A stretch of DNA of 64,000 nt from JAURVT01 sp049059935 (GTDB lineage Bacteria; Actinomycetota; Actinomycetes; Propionibacteriales; Nocardioidaceae): contig NZ_JBMGQR010000001.1 in NCBI RefSeq assembly GCF_049059935.1, forward strand, positions 62,001 to 126,000. Direction: 5' to 3'. Position 1 is the first letter of the stretch. The number at the start of each line of letters is the position of its first letter. The position numbers were made by a program, and so were the translations under genes. The notes below the pieces were generated by a model. It was given only the letters and a program-made list of their open reading frames with translations. It was not told where the DNA came from and did not search any database. Below are positions 1 through 7,609 of this stretch, in pieces.

Positions 1-321
1 ACCGCGGCCGGCGACCTCGCCGCCGACACCCTCGGCCTGGGCTACCTCGACGCCGCCCTCGTCTTCGGCGCCGCCATGGTCGTCCCCCTGGTGCTCCACC
101 GCACCCGCCTGATCGGCGAGGTTGCCGCCTTCTGGAGCGCCTACGTCCTCACCCGTCCCATGGGCGCCTCGGTCGCCGACTGGCTCGGCAAGCAGTCCGG
201 CCTCGGACTCGGCGACGGCACCGTCACCGCCGCCAGCCTCGTGCTCATCGTCACCCTCGTCGCCTACCTGGCCGTCAGCCGCGTCGACGTTCCCACAGGG
301 CGGCCACACCGCACCCACTGA
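1..321 (+). CDS. COG4705-like integral membrane protein, C-terminal part
   Basis: This reading frame is open from the first base of the window, so only the last 106 residues of the protein are present. It shows two or three hydrophobic segments separated by the phrase AFWSAYVLTRPMGASVADW, typical of the COG4705 'membrane-anchored protein' family, whose members are poorly characterised multi-pass membrane proteins. The protein ends in a short basic tail (GRPHRTH). The 120 bases after its stop hold nothing I can identify. The family assignment comes from memory of the conserved phrase; the function is unknown. Confidence 0.7.
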   Translation, partial: TAAGDLAADTLGLGYLDAALVFGAAMVVPLVLHRTRLIGEVAAFWSAYVLTRPMGASVADWLGKQSGLGLGDGTVTAASLVLIVTLVAYLAVSRVDVPTGRPHRTH

Positions 322-441
322 ACGACCGGGCCGCCCATTCCTGGTTCGAGAATCCCGAACCGCTGCGCGAGTTTCGCGGCCGTGCGAACGACGCCCCGGA
401 GCCGACCCGCGCGAGGATCCGTCACCGGGCCAAGGGCTGCG

Positions 442-1065
442 TTATCGGCTGTTGAGGCTGACCTCGCAGTCAGCCTCACCGCTGGGTGAGAGGTCGGCGT
501 CGTCGCAGTCGTCGTCTGGGCTTGAGCCGGCAAAGAACGTCAGGCCGTAATCGGCCACCGCGGTCCTGGTGATTCCGCGCAGCTCGTAGTCCACCTCAAG
601 AGATTGAAGGGTCGCGGGGTAATTGGTGGCAATTAGCTGCACGGCGACGCTCTGGCTGGAGCTGCCACATTGCACGGTGATGCTGTCGTCGGTGTAGCCC
701 CTGAGTCGAGAGATTGGCTCGTCTGCGGTTCCTACCGGCTGGGTGTTGGTCGGGTTGGTGGCGAACGCGACCACCCTGAGCCCACCGGTCGCACCCACGG
801 GTCGGATTGCAACGATCTTTGCGGTGCCGTCGCCGGCAAGCCATCCGTTGATCCCGACAACCAGGGCCAGACGTTCCGGAGCCCGATCGAGACAGATGCC
901 AGCGCCTCCGAACTGGACGACCGGCATGTAGGTCTTCCAAGCCCACCGGCCGACAAGAGACAGGACTACACCTACGACGACGAGGGCGATGGCTGGGACG
1001 ACGAACCGGTTCACCTGGCGTCGCGTGCGCTTTGGCTTGAGCGTCTCGGTCACACCGGAAGCCAT
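442..1065 (-). CDS. hypothetical protein with one N-terminal membrane anchor
   Basis: I place the start at the ATG at 1065, giving 207 residues beginning MASGVTETLKPKRTRRQ; the longer frame upstream runs through a dispersed repeat and is unlikely to be coding. A basic N-terminus is followed by one strongly hydrophobic helix (about residues 25-45), then a soluble domain with few charged residues and a very acidic C-terminus (SSPDDDCDDADLSPSGEADCE). This fits a membrane-anchored protein with an extracytoplasmic domain. I do not recognise a family. It is convergent with the membrane gene at the left edge and divergent from the methyltransferase on its right. Confidence 0.6.
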   Translation of the reverse strand: MASGVTETLKPKRTRRQVNRFVVPAIALVVVGVVLSLVGRWAWKTYMPVVQFGGAGICLDRAPERLALVVGINGWLAGDGTAKIVAIRPVGATGGLRVVAFATNPTNTQPVGTADEPISRLRGYTDDSITVQCGSSSQSVAVQLIATNYPATLQSLEVDYELRGITRTAVADYGLTFFAGSSPDDDCDDADLSPSGEADCEVSLNSR

Positions 1066-1130
1066 TTCGATTGCACGCCAACCATCGGCCGAATGCCAAG
1101 TTCCTGGGCCAGGATCGCGCTTCGGCCGCG

Positions 1131-1450
1131 GCCAGGCTTGACCGCAACGGGGACGCTCGCCGGCACAGTGCCGGGACGCAGCAACAACGGGAACCCCGAC
1201 ACCTCCCGCCGAGGAGTGAGTCCCCCGGACCCGGCCCGGCTCGAACGGGCAGCCACCCTCACCGTGCGGCGGGCAGGGCACATCCGTACCGGGTAGATGC
1301 ACCTTGGGCGGGCTCGGCTTTAGCCTAGACCGAGTGCACAGAATGCATGGTCGGTCGGCGAAAATCTGAAGACCCGAGAGCTGAACGACACCGAGCGCCG
1401 CTCCCCTACTGGTCGGGGACGGCGGCCGGTGTCTCGCAGGGGATCCGCGA
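1131..1450. repeat. long dispersed repeat, copy 1
   Basis: About 300 bases here are nearly identical to 13041-13372, including shared blocks such as GAGTGAGTCCCCCGGACC and ATGCACCTTGGGCG and the right-end module GGTCGGGGACGGCGGCCGG. The copies differ by scattered substitutions. The right end is a module that recurs in shorter composite repeats elsewhere. No protein-coding pattern is shared by the two copies. The repeat fills the gap between the membrane-anchored protein and the methyltransferase. Confidence 0.8.
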
Positions 1451-1505
1451 TCGGGCGCTCGAAAGCGGGTGTGCGGCACGCAGGGATGGTGGCAGGGTCC
1501 GGTCC

Positions 1506-2255
1506 ATGGAACCTGCGAACTTCTACTCCGGAATCGTCGTCGACGCCTACGCGAAACTGAAGTCCTCGACGTTCGAGCCCGGGCCGTACGCCGAGTTCGT
1601 GAGGGCCCATGGGGAGCCTGCGCTCGAGATCGGCTGCGGTGATGGCGAGCCGTTACTGGACTTGAGTGCGCTCGGTCTCGACGTCGATGGCGTCGATTCC
1701 TCGGCCGACATGGTCGAGCGGTGCCGGAGCAACGCCGCCGCGCGAGGTCTTCCCACCCAGGTCTTTCACCAGCGTGCCGAGAACCTGAACCTCGAGAGGA
1801 CCTACGCGTCCATCTACTTCGCGGGCCCCACCTTCAACCTGCTGCCAGACGACGACACAGCCGCTGCTGCACTTGGTGCGATCGAACGGCACCTGGCCGG
1901 CGGGGGCGCCGCCCTGATCCCCTTGTGGGTGCCACCACCGACTTCGCCCGAAGATCTCGGCTCCACGCGCGTCGCACTCGATGACTCCGGTGCCCGGCTC
2001 AGCTACACCCCGCTGCGGGAGACCTACGACCGCACCGGTCGGACACGAACCACCTCGGCGCGGTACGAACGGACCACGAACACGGGGGTCGAAGTGGCCG
2101 ACAGGGACTGGATCATCCACTGGCACACGCCCACGTCCTTCGCAGACCTGTGCGCCGCCGCCGGGCTCCGGATCGTCGAGATGGTCGACGACGACACCTA
2201 CACCGACGCGCATGAAGACTCCACCAGCTTCACCGCGACACTGCAGCACCGCTGA
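1506..2255 (+). CDS. class I SAM-dependent methyltransferase
   Basis: The protein starts at the ATG at 1506 (MEPANFYSGI) and has 249 residues; codons upstream lie inside a dispersed repeat, so the longer frame is rejected. Motif I, the glycine-rich SAM-binding loop, reads EIGCGDG at residues 41-47, followed by the acidic strand end VDGVDSSADMV that would contact the ribose hydroxyls. The later part matches class I methyltransferases of the UbiE/SmtA kind, ending in a C-terminal strand pair. The substrate cannot be told. The gene stands alone beside a repeat. Confidence 0.85.
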   Translation: MEPANFYSGIVVDAYAKLKSSTFEPGPYAEFVRAHGEPALEIGCGDGEPLLDLSALGLDVDGVDSSADMVERCRSNAAARGLPTQVFHQRAENLNLERTYASIYFAGPTFNLLPDDDTAAAALGAIERHLAGGGAALIPLWVPPPTSPEDLGSTRVALDDSGARLSYTPLRETYDRTGRTRTTSARYERTTNTGVEVADRDWIIHWHTPTSFADLCAAAGLRIVEMVDDDTYTDAHEDSTSFTATLQHR

Positions 2256-2489
2256 GCGATCCTTTACTGGCGATGCTTCGAGGCGGTGCACCCCGTCTGA
2301 AGTCAAGTCGTCGCGCCTTCGTAGGACCGCATGGTCCCCCAGGCGAAGGAGCTGGTTGCGAACTGATCCTGCAGTTCAGAAGCGACCCTGAAGCGCAGAT
2401 CTGAATCTGTCTCAAGGGAACGCTCTGAGTGACTAGGTCTGGGCTTGATGTGGTCGTGGCTGGACGGGCGAACTCGGGGCCGGGCTCGC

Positions 2490-3143
2490 TCAGGCGTCAG
2501 GTCGATCGTCGATCTCTGGAACGGCTGTGAGGTTCGGGTGGCGCGCCCGGTAATCAGCGGTGCTGTTGACGTGGGGGAAGTCGAACTCTGGGACGGGGAC
2601 GTCGAGTGCTCGACAGATCGGGGTCCAGCCATCGCCAGGTTGCCACTCGACGAGGCGGGACGGCGAGATCTCAGACCGAACCTGAGCGAGCCAGCGCTCG
2701 TATCCAGCTGTCATGGCCTGCGGGTCGTCGATGTCGACAGCGAGCTCGGCGAAGATCAGCCCGAAGATCGCTGCCGTCGGGTCGCCGTCGCCCCCCGACA
2801 CCATGGCCCGTGTCCGGGGCAGGACGGTGGCCGCCATGCTGCGGTACCAAGTCTCAGGAGTGGCGCGACGAGACAGCAGCACTGGGGCGTCGGGGTAGGC
2901 CTCGGCCAGCTCGCGCCAACAGTTGGAGAACGGGGCGTCGACGCCGGCGACGTATCCGGTCAGGAAGTTGTCCCAGACCGGCGGATGTCCCTGGAGCGCA
3001 GCGACCCACGTCGGAGCGTGCTCGGGATGAGCCAGGGCCTCGCTCATGTGATACACCGGCGCGCCGAGCACGTGTCGTAGCGCCTCGCGAAGGGAAGAGG
3101 TACCGGTACGCGGCAAGCCCGCACCGATCAGCCGGATGACCAC
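2490..3143 (-). CDS. sulfotransferase family protein
   Basis: This 217-residue protein opens with GAGLPRTGTSSL (residues 7-18), which has the form of the 5'-phosphosulfate-binding loop of sulfotransferases of the Sulfotransferase_4 type. Its helical body contains LSRRATPETWYRSM, resembling the 3'-phosphate-binding region of the PAPS cofactor site. The length is about right for these compact bacterial members. The acceptor substrate is unknown, and some members may not be active transferases. The start is a GTG at 3143. A strong hairpin separates it from nrdB upstream. Confidence 0.8.
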   Translation of the reverse strand: MVIRLIGAGLPRTGTSSLREALRHVLGAPVYHMSEALAHPEHAPTWVAALQGHPPVWDNFLTGYVAGVDAPFSNCWRELAEAYPDAPVLLSRRATPETWYRSMAATVLPRTRAMVSGGDGDPTAAIFGLIFAELAVDIDDPQAMTAGYERWLAQVRSEISPSRLVEWQPGDGWTPICRALDVPVPEFDFPHVNSTADYRARHPNLTAVPEIDDRPDA

Positions 3144-3205
3144 CTCGGAAGGCTAGGCCAAGATCGGATGCGGGCGTGCCGATCGGCGAGTCCCCTGTGG
3201 GCCGA

Positions 3206-3239
3206 CTCGGACCTCGCCGGGTGTTCGGCGAGGTCCGAG
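3206..3239 (-). terminator. hairpin terminator after nrdB
   Basis: A perfect 13-bp inverted repeat (CTCGGACCTCGCC and its complement) encloses an 8-base loop at 3219-3226, 6 bp past the nrdB stop codon on the minus strand. There is no T-run, as is common in actinobacterial terminators. Its position suggests it ends the nrdAB transcript and shields the sulfotransferase gene. Confidence 0.75.
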
Positions 3240-3244
3240 CCGGG

Positions 3245-4255
3245 TCAGTGCGCTCGAGCGTTGACCTCGTAGGAGGTGTTGGTGGCTTCGAAGAAGTTGA
3301 CCAGCTGCAGGGTGTCGTTGGCGGTGGCCATCCACTTGGCTGGGTTGGCGTCGCCGAAGGCGGGTTCGAAGCCGAGCTCCTCTAGGCGGCGGTCGGCGAG
3401 GTAGCGGACGTAGGCGTTGACGTAGTCGGCGTTCAAGCCGGGGATCCCGCCGGGCAGCAGGTCGTGGTTGTACGCCTCCTCCATCGCGACGGCGTCGATC
3501 ACCATCTGGCGGATCTCGTCGGCGAACTCGGCGGTGGCGATCTCGGGGTTCTCCTCGAGGACGGTGAGGATGAGGTTGATGCCGAACTTCAGGTGCAGGC
3601 TTTCGTCTCGGACGATCCAGTCGACCAGGGAGCCGAAGTTCCGCAGCAGGTTCCGCTGTCGGAAGCTCAGGGCCACCATGAAGCCCGAGTAGAACCAGAT
3701 GCCCTCGAGCACGACGTTGTACGCGACGAGGTTGCGGACGAAGTCCTGCTTGCCTTGGACTGTCGCGATGTCGAGGGTCTGCTCGGTCATCCGGCGGATG
3801 TAGCGGACCTCGAACTCCTCCTTCGCCGCCATCGACGGCACCGTGACGTGGGAGGCGTAGGCGGCTTCGCGGTCGATCGGGAAGGTCTCGAGGACGTATT
3901 CGAAGCTCATGCAGTGGTTGGCCTCCTCCCACATCTGCTTGGCGAGGTAGAGGTGGCACTCGGCGGCGTTGACGTACGGGTAGACCCCGAACGCGAGGGC
4001 CTTGTTGACGAGCAGCTCGTTGGGGTTGAAGTAGCTCATCAGGAACGTCAGCGCGTGACGCTCGTCGGCGGTCATGCGGGAGAAGTCGCCGAGGTCCTCG
4101 CCGAGCTGGATCTCGTGGGGGAACCAGGTATTGGCGACGGCCTGCTCGTACAGCTCCATCGCCCACGGGTAGGTGACGGGCTTGAGCAGCAGGCCCGAGG
4201 CGATGCCGGTGCCGAGGATCCCTGTGGTGGTCGGTGCGTCGTGGGTGGTGGTCAT
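3245..4255 (-). CDS. nrdB: ribonucleotide reductase class I, beta subunit (Phe at radical-Tyr position)
   Basis: This is the 336-residue metallocofactor subunit that generates the radical used by NrdA to reduce ribonucleotides to deoxyribonucleotides. The six metal ligands fit as E80, E111, H114, E184, E218 and H221, with the usual spacings (31 between the first two and 34 between E184 and E218). In the ExxHxxxY motif the sequence is EANHCMSF, so Phe118 sits where most class I proteins have the radical Tyr, and the first ligand is Glu rather than Asp. Both traits match class Ic (Mn/Fe) enzymes such as that of Chlamydia. It lies 28 bp after nrdA and shares the upstream riboswitch. Confidence 0.93.
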   Translation of the reverse strand: MTTTHDAPTTTGILGTGIASGLLLKPVTYPWAMELYEQAVANTWFPHEIQLGEDLGDFSRMTADERHALTFLMSYFNPNELLVNKALAFGVYPYVNAAECHLYLAKQMWEEANHCMSFEYVLETFPIDREAAYASHVTVPSMAAKEEFEVRYIRRMTEQTLDIATVQGKQDFVRNLVAYNVVLEGIWFYSGFMVALSFRQRNLLRNFGSLVDWIVRDESLHLKFGINLILTVLEENPEIATAEFADEIRQMVIDAVAMEEAYNHDLLPGGIPGLNADYVNAYVRYLADRRLEELGFEPAFGDANPAKWMATANDTLQLVNFFEATNTSYEVNARAH

Positions 4256-4283
4256 CGTCGTGCTCCGTCTCGGTTCGGTGTGG

Positions 4284-6845
4284 TCACTGGCAGGAGTCGC
4301 ACTGCAGGCGCTCCATCGGGTCGGTCGGGCAGACGAGCGCGGCGTCGGGCTCGGCGACGGTGAGCAGCTCGTCGCGCCCGTCGGGCGTCACCGGCGCTGC
4401 CGCGACGGGAGCTGCGGCGCGCGCGGCGCCGAAGCCACGACGGCCGGTGCTGCCGCCGACGGGCGTGCGGGCCTCGGCCTTGTTGACCTTGACAGTGCTC
4501 TGCTCGGCGGTGTGCCGCGGCATCATGTGCAGGTAGTAGGTGGTCTTGACGCCCATCCGCCACGCGTCGGTGTAGAGGCGCTCCATCCCGGCGACGTCGC
4601 GGCTCGCGAGGTAGATGTTGCGGCTGATGGCCTGGTCGATCCACTTCTGGGCGCGCGCGGCGACGTGCAGGAACGCGTGCGGCGACAGCTGGAACGACGT
4701 CCGGTAGACCTCCCGGAGGTCGTCGGGGACGCCGTCGACCTGCGACAGGTCGCCCTGGGCGCGCAGCAGGTCGCCGCGCACCTGCTCCCACAGGCCGCGC
4801 TCGCGTAGGTCCTCGACCAGGTTGCGGTTGACCTCGAGGAACTTGCCCGAGGAGGTGGCACGGCTGAAGATCTGGCTGAACTGCGGGTCCAGGCCCGGTG
4901 TGGTGCCGGCCACCAGCCCGATCGACGCGGTCGGCGCTATCGCCATCAGCGTGGAGTTGCGGATGCCGCCGGCCACCTTGACGCGTAGGGCGTCCCAGTC
5001 CATCCGGCTGTGGCGGTCGACGTCGACGGGCGTCCCGCGGTCGGCCTCCAGCCGGTCGAGGGTGTCGATCGGCACCTGTCCGTGGCTCCAGCGCGACCCC
5101 GCGAACTGCGGGTACGGGCCGCGCTCGCGGGCGAGGTCGCAGCTGGTGTCGATGGCGTGCCAGCTGACGAACTCCACCAGCTCGTCGACGAGGTCGTAGG
5201 CGCGCTCGCTCTCGTACGACAGGCCCATCCGCTCGACGACGTCGGTGAAGCCCATGACACCCAGGCCGAGGGCGCGGTTGTCGGCGTTGGACCGCTCGGA
5301 CTCGGGCACCGAGGAGATCGTGACGTCGATGAGGTTGTCGAGCTGACGCACCGCGAGGCGGGTGGACGCCGCGAGGCGGTCCCAGTCGACGCGGGCGTCG
5401 CCGCGCCGTCCGGTGACGTGGCGCGACAGGTTGATCGAGGCGAGGTTGCAGACCGACACGTTGTCGCGGTCCTGCGGCAGCGTGATCTCGGTGCACAGGT
5501 TCGACAGGTGTATGGTGCCGGTGTTGTCGTTCAGCGCCCGGGTGTTGATCGTGTCCTTCCACGTCAGCCACGGGTGCGAAGTGGTCTGCAGCGAGATCAG
5601 GATCGCGCGCCACTGCTCGCGGGCGCGGACCTTGGTGTGTCGCAGCTGGCCGCGCTCGGCCGCGGCGACGTACTCGGCGTAGCGCGCGGAGAACGTGGCG
5701 CCGACCAGCTCGGTGAGGTCGGGCACGTCGAGCGGGTCGAACAGGTACCAGGGCTCGTCGGCCTCCACGCGCTTCATAAACTCGTCGGAGATCCAGACCG
5801 CCGTGTTGGCCGTGCGGGTGCGCCTGTAGGGGTCGCCGGAGCTCTGGCGCAGATCGAGGAACTGCGCGAAGTCCAAGTGCCAGTTCTCCATGTAGAAGCA
5901 CAGGGCGCCGAACTTCTTGCCGCCGCGCGAGACCGCACGCAGCGTCGAGTCGATCGTGTGCATGAACGGGATCGGGCCGGTGGACGAGGTGTTGTTCGAG
6001 CGGATCGGTGAGCCCTCGGCGCGCAGCTTGGTCACCGACATGCCGATGCCGCCGGTGCCCTTGGTCAGCCACATGACGTCGCGAACCGACTTCGCGATGT
6101 GCTCGATGTCGTCCTGCATCTCCATCACGAAGCAGTTCGACAGCTGGGAGTACGCGGTGCCGGCGTTGACGAGCGTCGAGCCCGCGGCGAGGTACTCCAG
6201 CCGCGACATCGCGTCGTAGAACCCGAGCGCGGCGACGGTGGGGTCCTCCTCGTCCAGCGCCAGGCCCATCGCGACCCGCATCCAGAAGAACTGCGGCACC
6301 TCGAGCGGGTCCCGTCGCTCGTCGCTGATCATGTAGCGCGTGCGCATCGTCTGCACGCCGACGTAGCGCAGCAGGTCGTCGCGCGACGGGTCGAGCGCGG
6401 CGCCGAGCCGGTCGAGGTCGAACCGCTCCCCCAGCCGGGCGTCCAGGAGACCGTCGGCGACACCGTGGTGGACGTAGGAGACGAACGCGGGCCCGCAGAA
6501 CGCGTCGACCTCGGCGCGGGTGACGCCCTCGCCGAACACCTTCTTGTAGATGGTCTTCACGAGCAGCCGTGCGGCGACGGTGTCGAACGCCGGGTCGTCC
6601 TTGACGTTCTGCAGCGCGACGCCGACGACGGCCTCGTCGAGCTGCTCGCTGGTGATGCCGTCGAACAGGGTGATCTCCAGCTCGGACTGCAGCTGGGTGA
6701 CACGCGCGACCTGGTCGGGCAGGCCGGCACTGGCCTCCTCGATCGACCGTGCGATCTCGTAGCCGTCGTACGGCGCGCGGGTGCCGTCGCGCTTGACGAC
6801 GTGGACGGTGCCGGCCGGACGTGGTGCCGGTGTGGTGGTGCTCAT
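4284..6845 (-). CDS. nrdA: ribonucleotide reductase class I, alpha subunit
   Basis: This 853-residue catalytic subunit starts at the ATG at 6845 (MSTTTPAPRPAG), preceded by GAGGGG at a suitable distance. An N-terminal ATP-cone (about residues 13-105, beginning VHVVKRDGTRAPYDGYE) implies activity control by ATP/dATP. Further signatures are SNCFVM with one redox Cys, NLCTEI with the catalytic Asn-Cys-Glu, the loop IAPTASIG, and YYLH with the radical-transfer tyrosines. The C-terminus ends CDSCQ, the Cys pair that re-reduces the active site. An Ala/Pro-rich linker precedes it. The gene leads the nrdAB operon behind a cobalamin riboswitch. Confidence 0.95.
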   Translation of the reverse strand: MSTTTPAPRPAGTVHVVKRDGTRAPYDGYEIARSIEEASAGLPDQVARVTQLQSELEITLFDGITSEQLDEAVVGVALQNVKDDPAFDTVAARLLVKTIYKKVFGEGVTRAEVDAFCGPAFVSYVHHGVADGLLDARLGERFDLDRLGAALDPSRDDLLRYVGVQTMRTRYMISDERRDPLEVPQFFWMRVAMGLALDEEDPTVAALGFYDAMSRLEYLAAGSTLVNAGTAYSQLSNCFVMEMQDDIEHIAKSVRDVMWLTKGTGGIGMSVTKLRAEGSPIRSNNTSSTGPIPFMHTIDSTLRAVSRGGKKFGALCFYMENWHLDFAQFLDLRQSSGDPYRRTRTANTAVWISDEFMKRVEADEPWYLFDPLDVPDLTELVGATFSARYAEYVAAAERGQLRHTKVRAREQWRAILISLQTTSHPWLTWKDTINTRALNDNTGTIHLSNLCTEITLPQDRDNVSVCNLASINLSRHVTGRRGDARVDWDRLAASTRLAVRQLDNLIDVTISSVPESERSNADNRALGLGVMGFTDVVERMGLSYESERAYDLVDELVEFVSWHAIDTSCDLARERGPYPQFAGSRWSHGQVPIDTLDRLEADRGTPVDVDRHSRMDWDALRVKVAGGIRNSTLMAIAPTASIGLVAGTTPGLDPQFSQIFSRATSSGKFLEVNRNLVEDLRERGLWEQVRGDLLRAQGDLSQVDGVPDDLREVYRTSFQLSPHAFLHVAARAQKWIDQAISRNIYLASRDVAGMERLYTDAWRMGVKTTYYLHMMPRHTAEQSTVKVNKAEARTPVGGSTGRRGFGAARAAAPVAAAPVTPDGRDELLTVAEPDAALVCPTDPMERLQCDSCQ

Positions 6846-6977
6846 GGTGGATCCCCTCGGATACGCAGTCCCTGGGGTCCGGGGCGGCGGGGAGGATCGA
6901 GGGGACCGGAGGCCCGGGGTCGCCTCGACGACCGCCGCACACCGGTCGGCCCCAGGCCCTCCCACGGGGCCACGGAC

Positions 6978-7000
6978 CACCACGCCCGTCGGACGTGGTG
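6978..7000 (-). promoter_or_regulatory. hairpin just after the nrdA riboswitch (candidate expression platform)
   Basis: CACCACG and its exact complement CGTGGTG, separated by 9 bases, form a 7-bp stem directly 3' of the B12 box on the minus strand. A hairpin at this place may take part in switching, either as a terminator stem or by sequestering neighbouring sequence. The 130 bases from here to the nrdA start are GC-rich leader. The role is inferred from position only. Confidence 0.45.
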
Positions 7001-7196
7001 CGCTGGCAGGTCTTCGGACTCACGGGCCAGAGCCACCGGTGGAGCCGGCTGCTCGCCTACTGGTCGTCGCTTCCCAGGCGCGGTGCGCCCAGTGCCGTTG
7101 ACGACGGTCGTTCCCGTTCACCGCTGCGGGGCAGTCCCGGATTCACACCGGGTTCCCTCTTGCGACGACCCGCCTGGGTGGCGGGTCGAACCAGCT
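7001..7196 (-). ncRNA. cobalamin riboswitch in the nrdAB leader
   Basis: Read on the minus strand, this segment carries the conserved cobalamin-riboswitch blocks in order: the GGGAACCCGGTGTGAATCC region, then GGGACTGCCCCGCAGCGGTGA, then the GGGAAG segment, and finally the B12 box GAGTCCGAAGACCTGCC at 7005-7021. It lies in the leader of nrdA. Control of B12-independent nrdAB by such a riboswitch is established for Streptomyces nrdABS, where B12 represses the operon and the B12-dependent class II reductase takes over. The same logic is likely here. Confidence 0.95.
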
Positions 7197-7204
7197 GCGG
7201 GACC

Positions 7205-7232
7205 ACCATATCTGGAAACTACATTGGTGCAA
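7205..7232 (-). promoter_or_regulatory. candidate promoter of the nrdAB riboswitch transcript
   Basis: On the minus strand a -35-like TTGCAC (7227-7232) is followed after 16 bp by a -10-like TATGGT (7205-7210), placing the transcript start near the 5' end of the riboswitch. The stretch is clearly more AT-rich than its surroundings. ATGTAG occurs twice around the -35 element and could be a regulator site, but it does not match the NrdR box. Confidence 0.5.
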
Positions 7233-7253
7233 GTACCTACATCTCGTGTCCGG

Positions 7254-7607
7254 TCACGTCAACAGAGGTGCACACACCGCCTCGGCGACCACGACCGGCA
7301 CCGTGCCCGTGGCACCGAAGTCGAAGCTCTGGACGCTGCGTCCGACCACGACGACCTCGGCGGACCAATCCAGCTCGGCGCACGTCCGGGCCACCTCACC
7401 GAAGGTGCGCACCTGCCACCGCGTCGGCGGGGTGGGCGTCCACGCGCCGAGCTCGAGCGCGGCGCGGCGGTGCACCAGCAGCTCGAACCCGACCACGGAC
7501 CGCCCGCCGTCGCCAGCCTCCACCCAGGGCGTGGTGGCGACCACGCCCTGGACGAGGACGTCGGTCCTGGCACCGACGGACAGGTAGGCCGCACGCTGCG
7601 AGACCAC
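7254..7607 (-). CDS. small hypothetical protein co-transcribed with the homocysteine methyltransferase
   Basis: The GTG at 7607 lies 2 bases after the stop codon of the homocysteine methyltransferase, giving 117 residues (VVSQRAAYLSVGARTDVLVQG...). It has a strand-rich, balanced composition with phrases such as VGFELLVHRRAALELGAW and AEVVVVGRSVQSFDF. No signal peptide, membrane helix or known motif is visible. Tight coupling to a riboswitch-controlled gene suggests a role in methionine or B12-sparing metabolism, but that is only inference. I do not recognise the family. Confidence 0.6.
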   Translation of the reverse strand: MVSQRAAYLSVGARTDVLVQGVVATTPWVEAGDGGRSVVGFELLVHRRAALELGAWTPTPPTRWQVRTFGEVARTCAELDWSAEVVVVGRSVQSFDFGATGTVPVVVAEAVCAPLLT

Positions 7608-7609
7608 GG

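Noticed and set aside
442..1479. A 345-codon minus-strand frame as one protein
   Set aside because: Its first 138 codons run through a dispersed repeat and are non-protein-like; the gene starts at 1065.
7205..7245. NrdR boxes before nrdA
   Set aside because: The repeated ATGTAG does not match the NrdR consensus ACACwATATATwGTGT.
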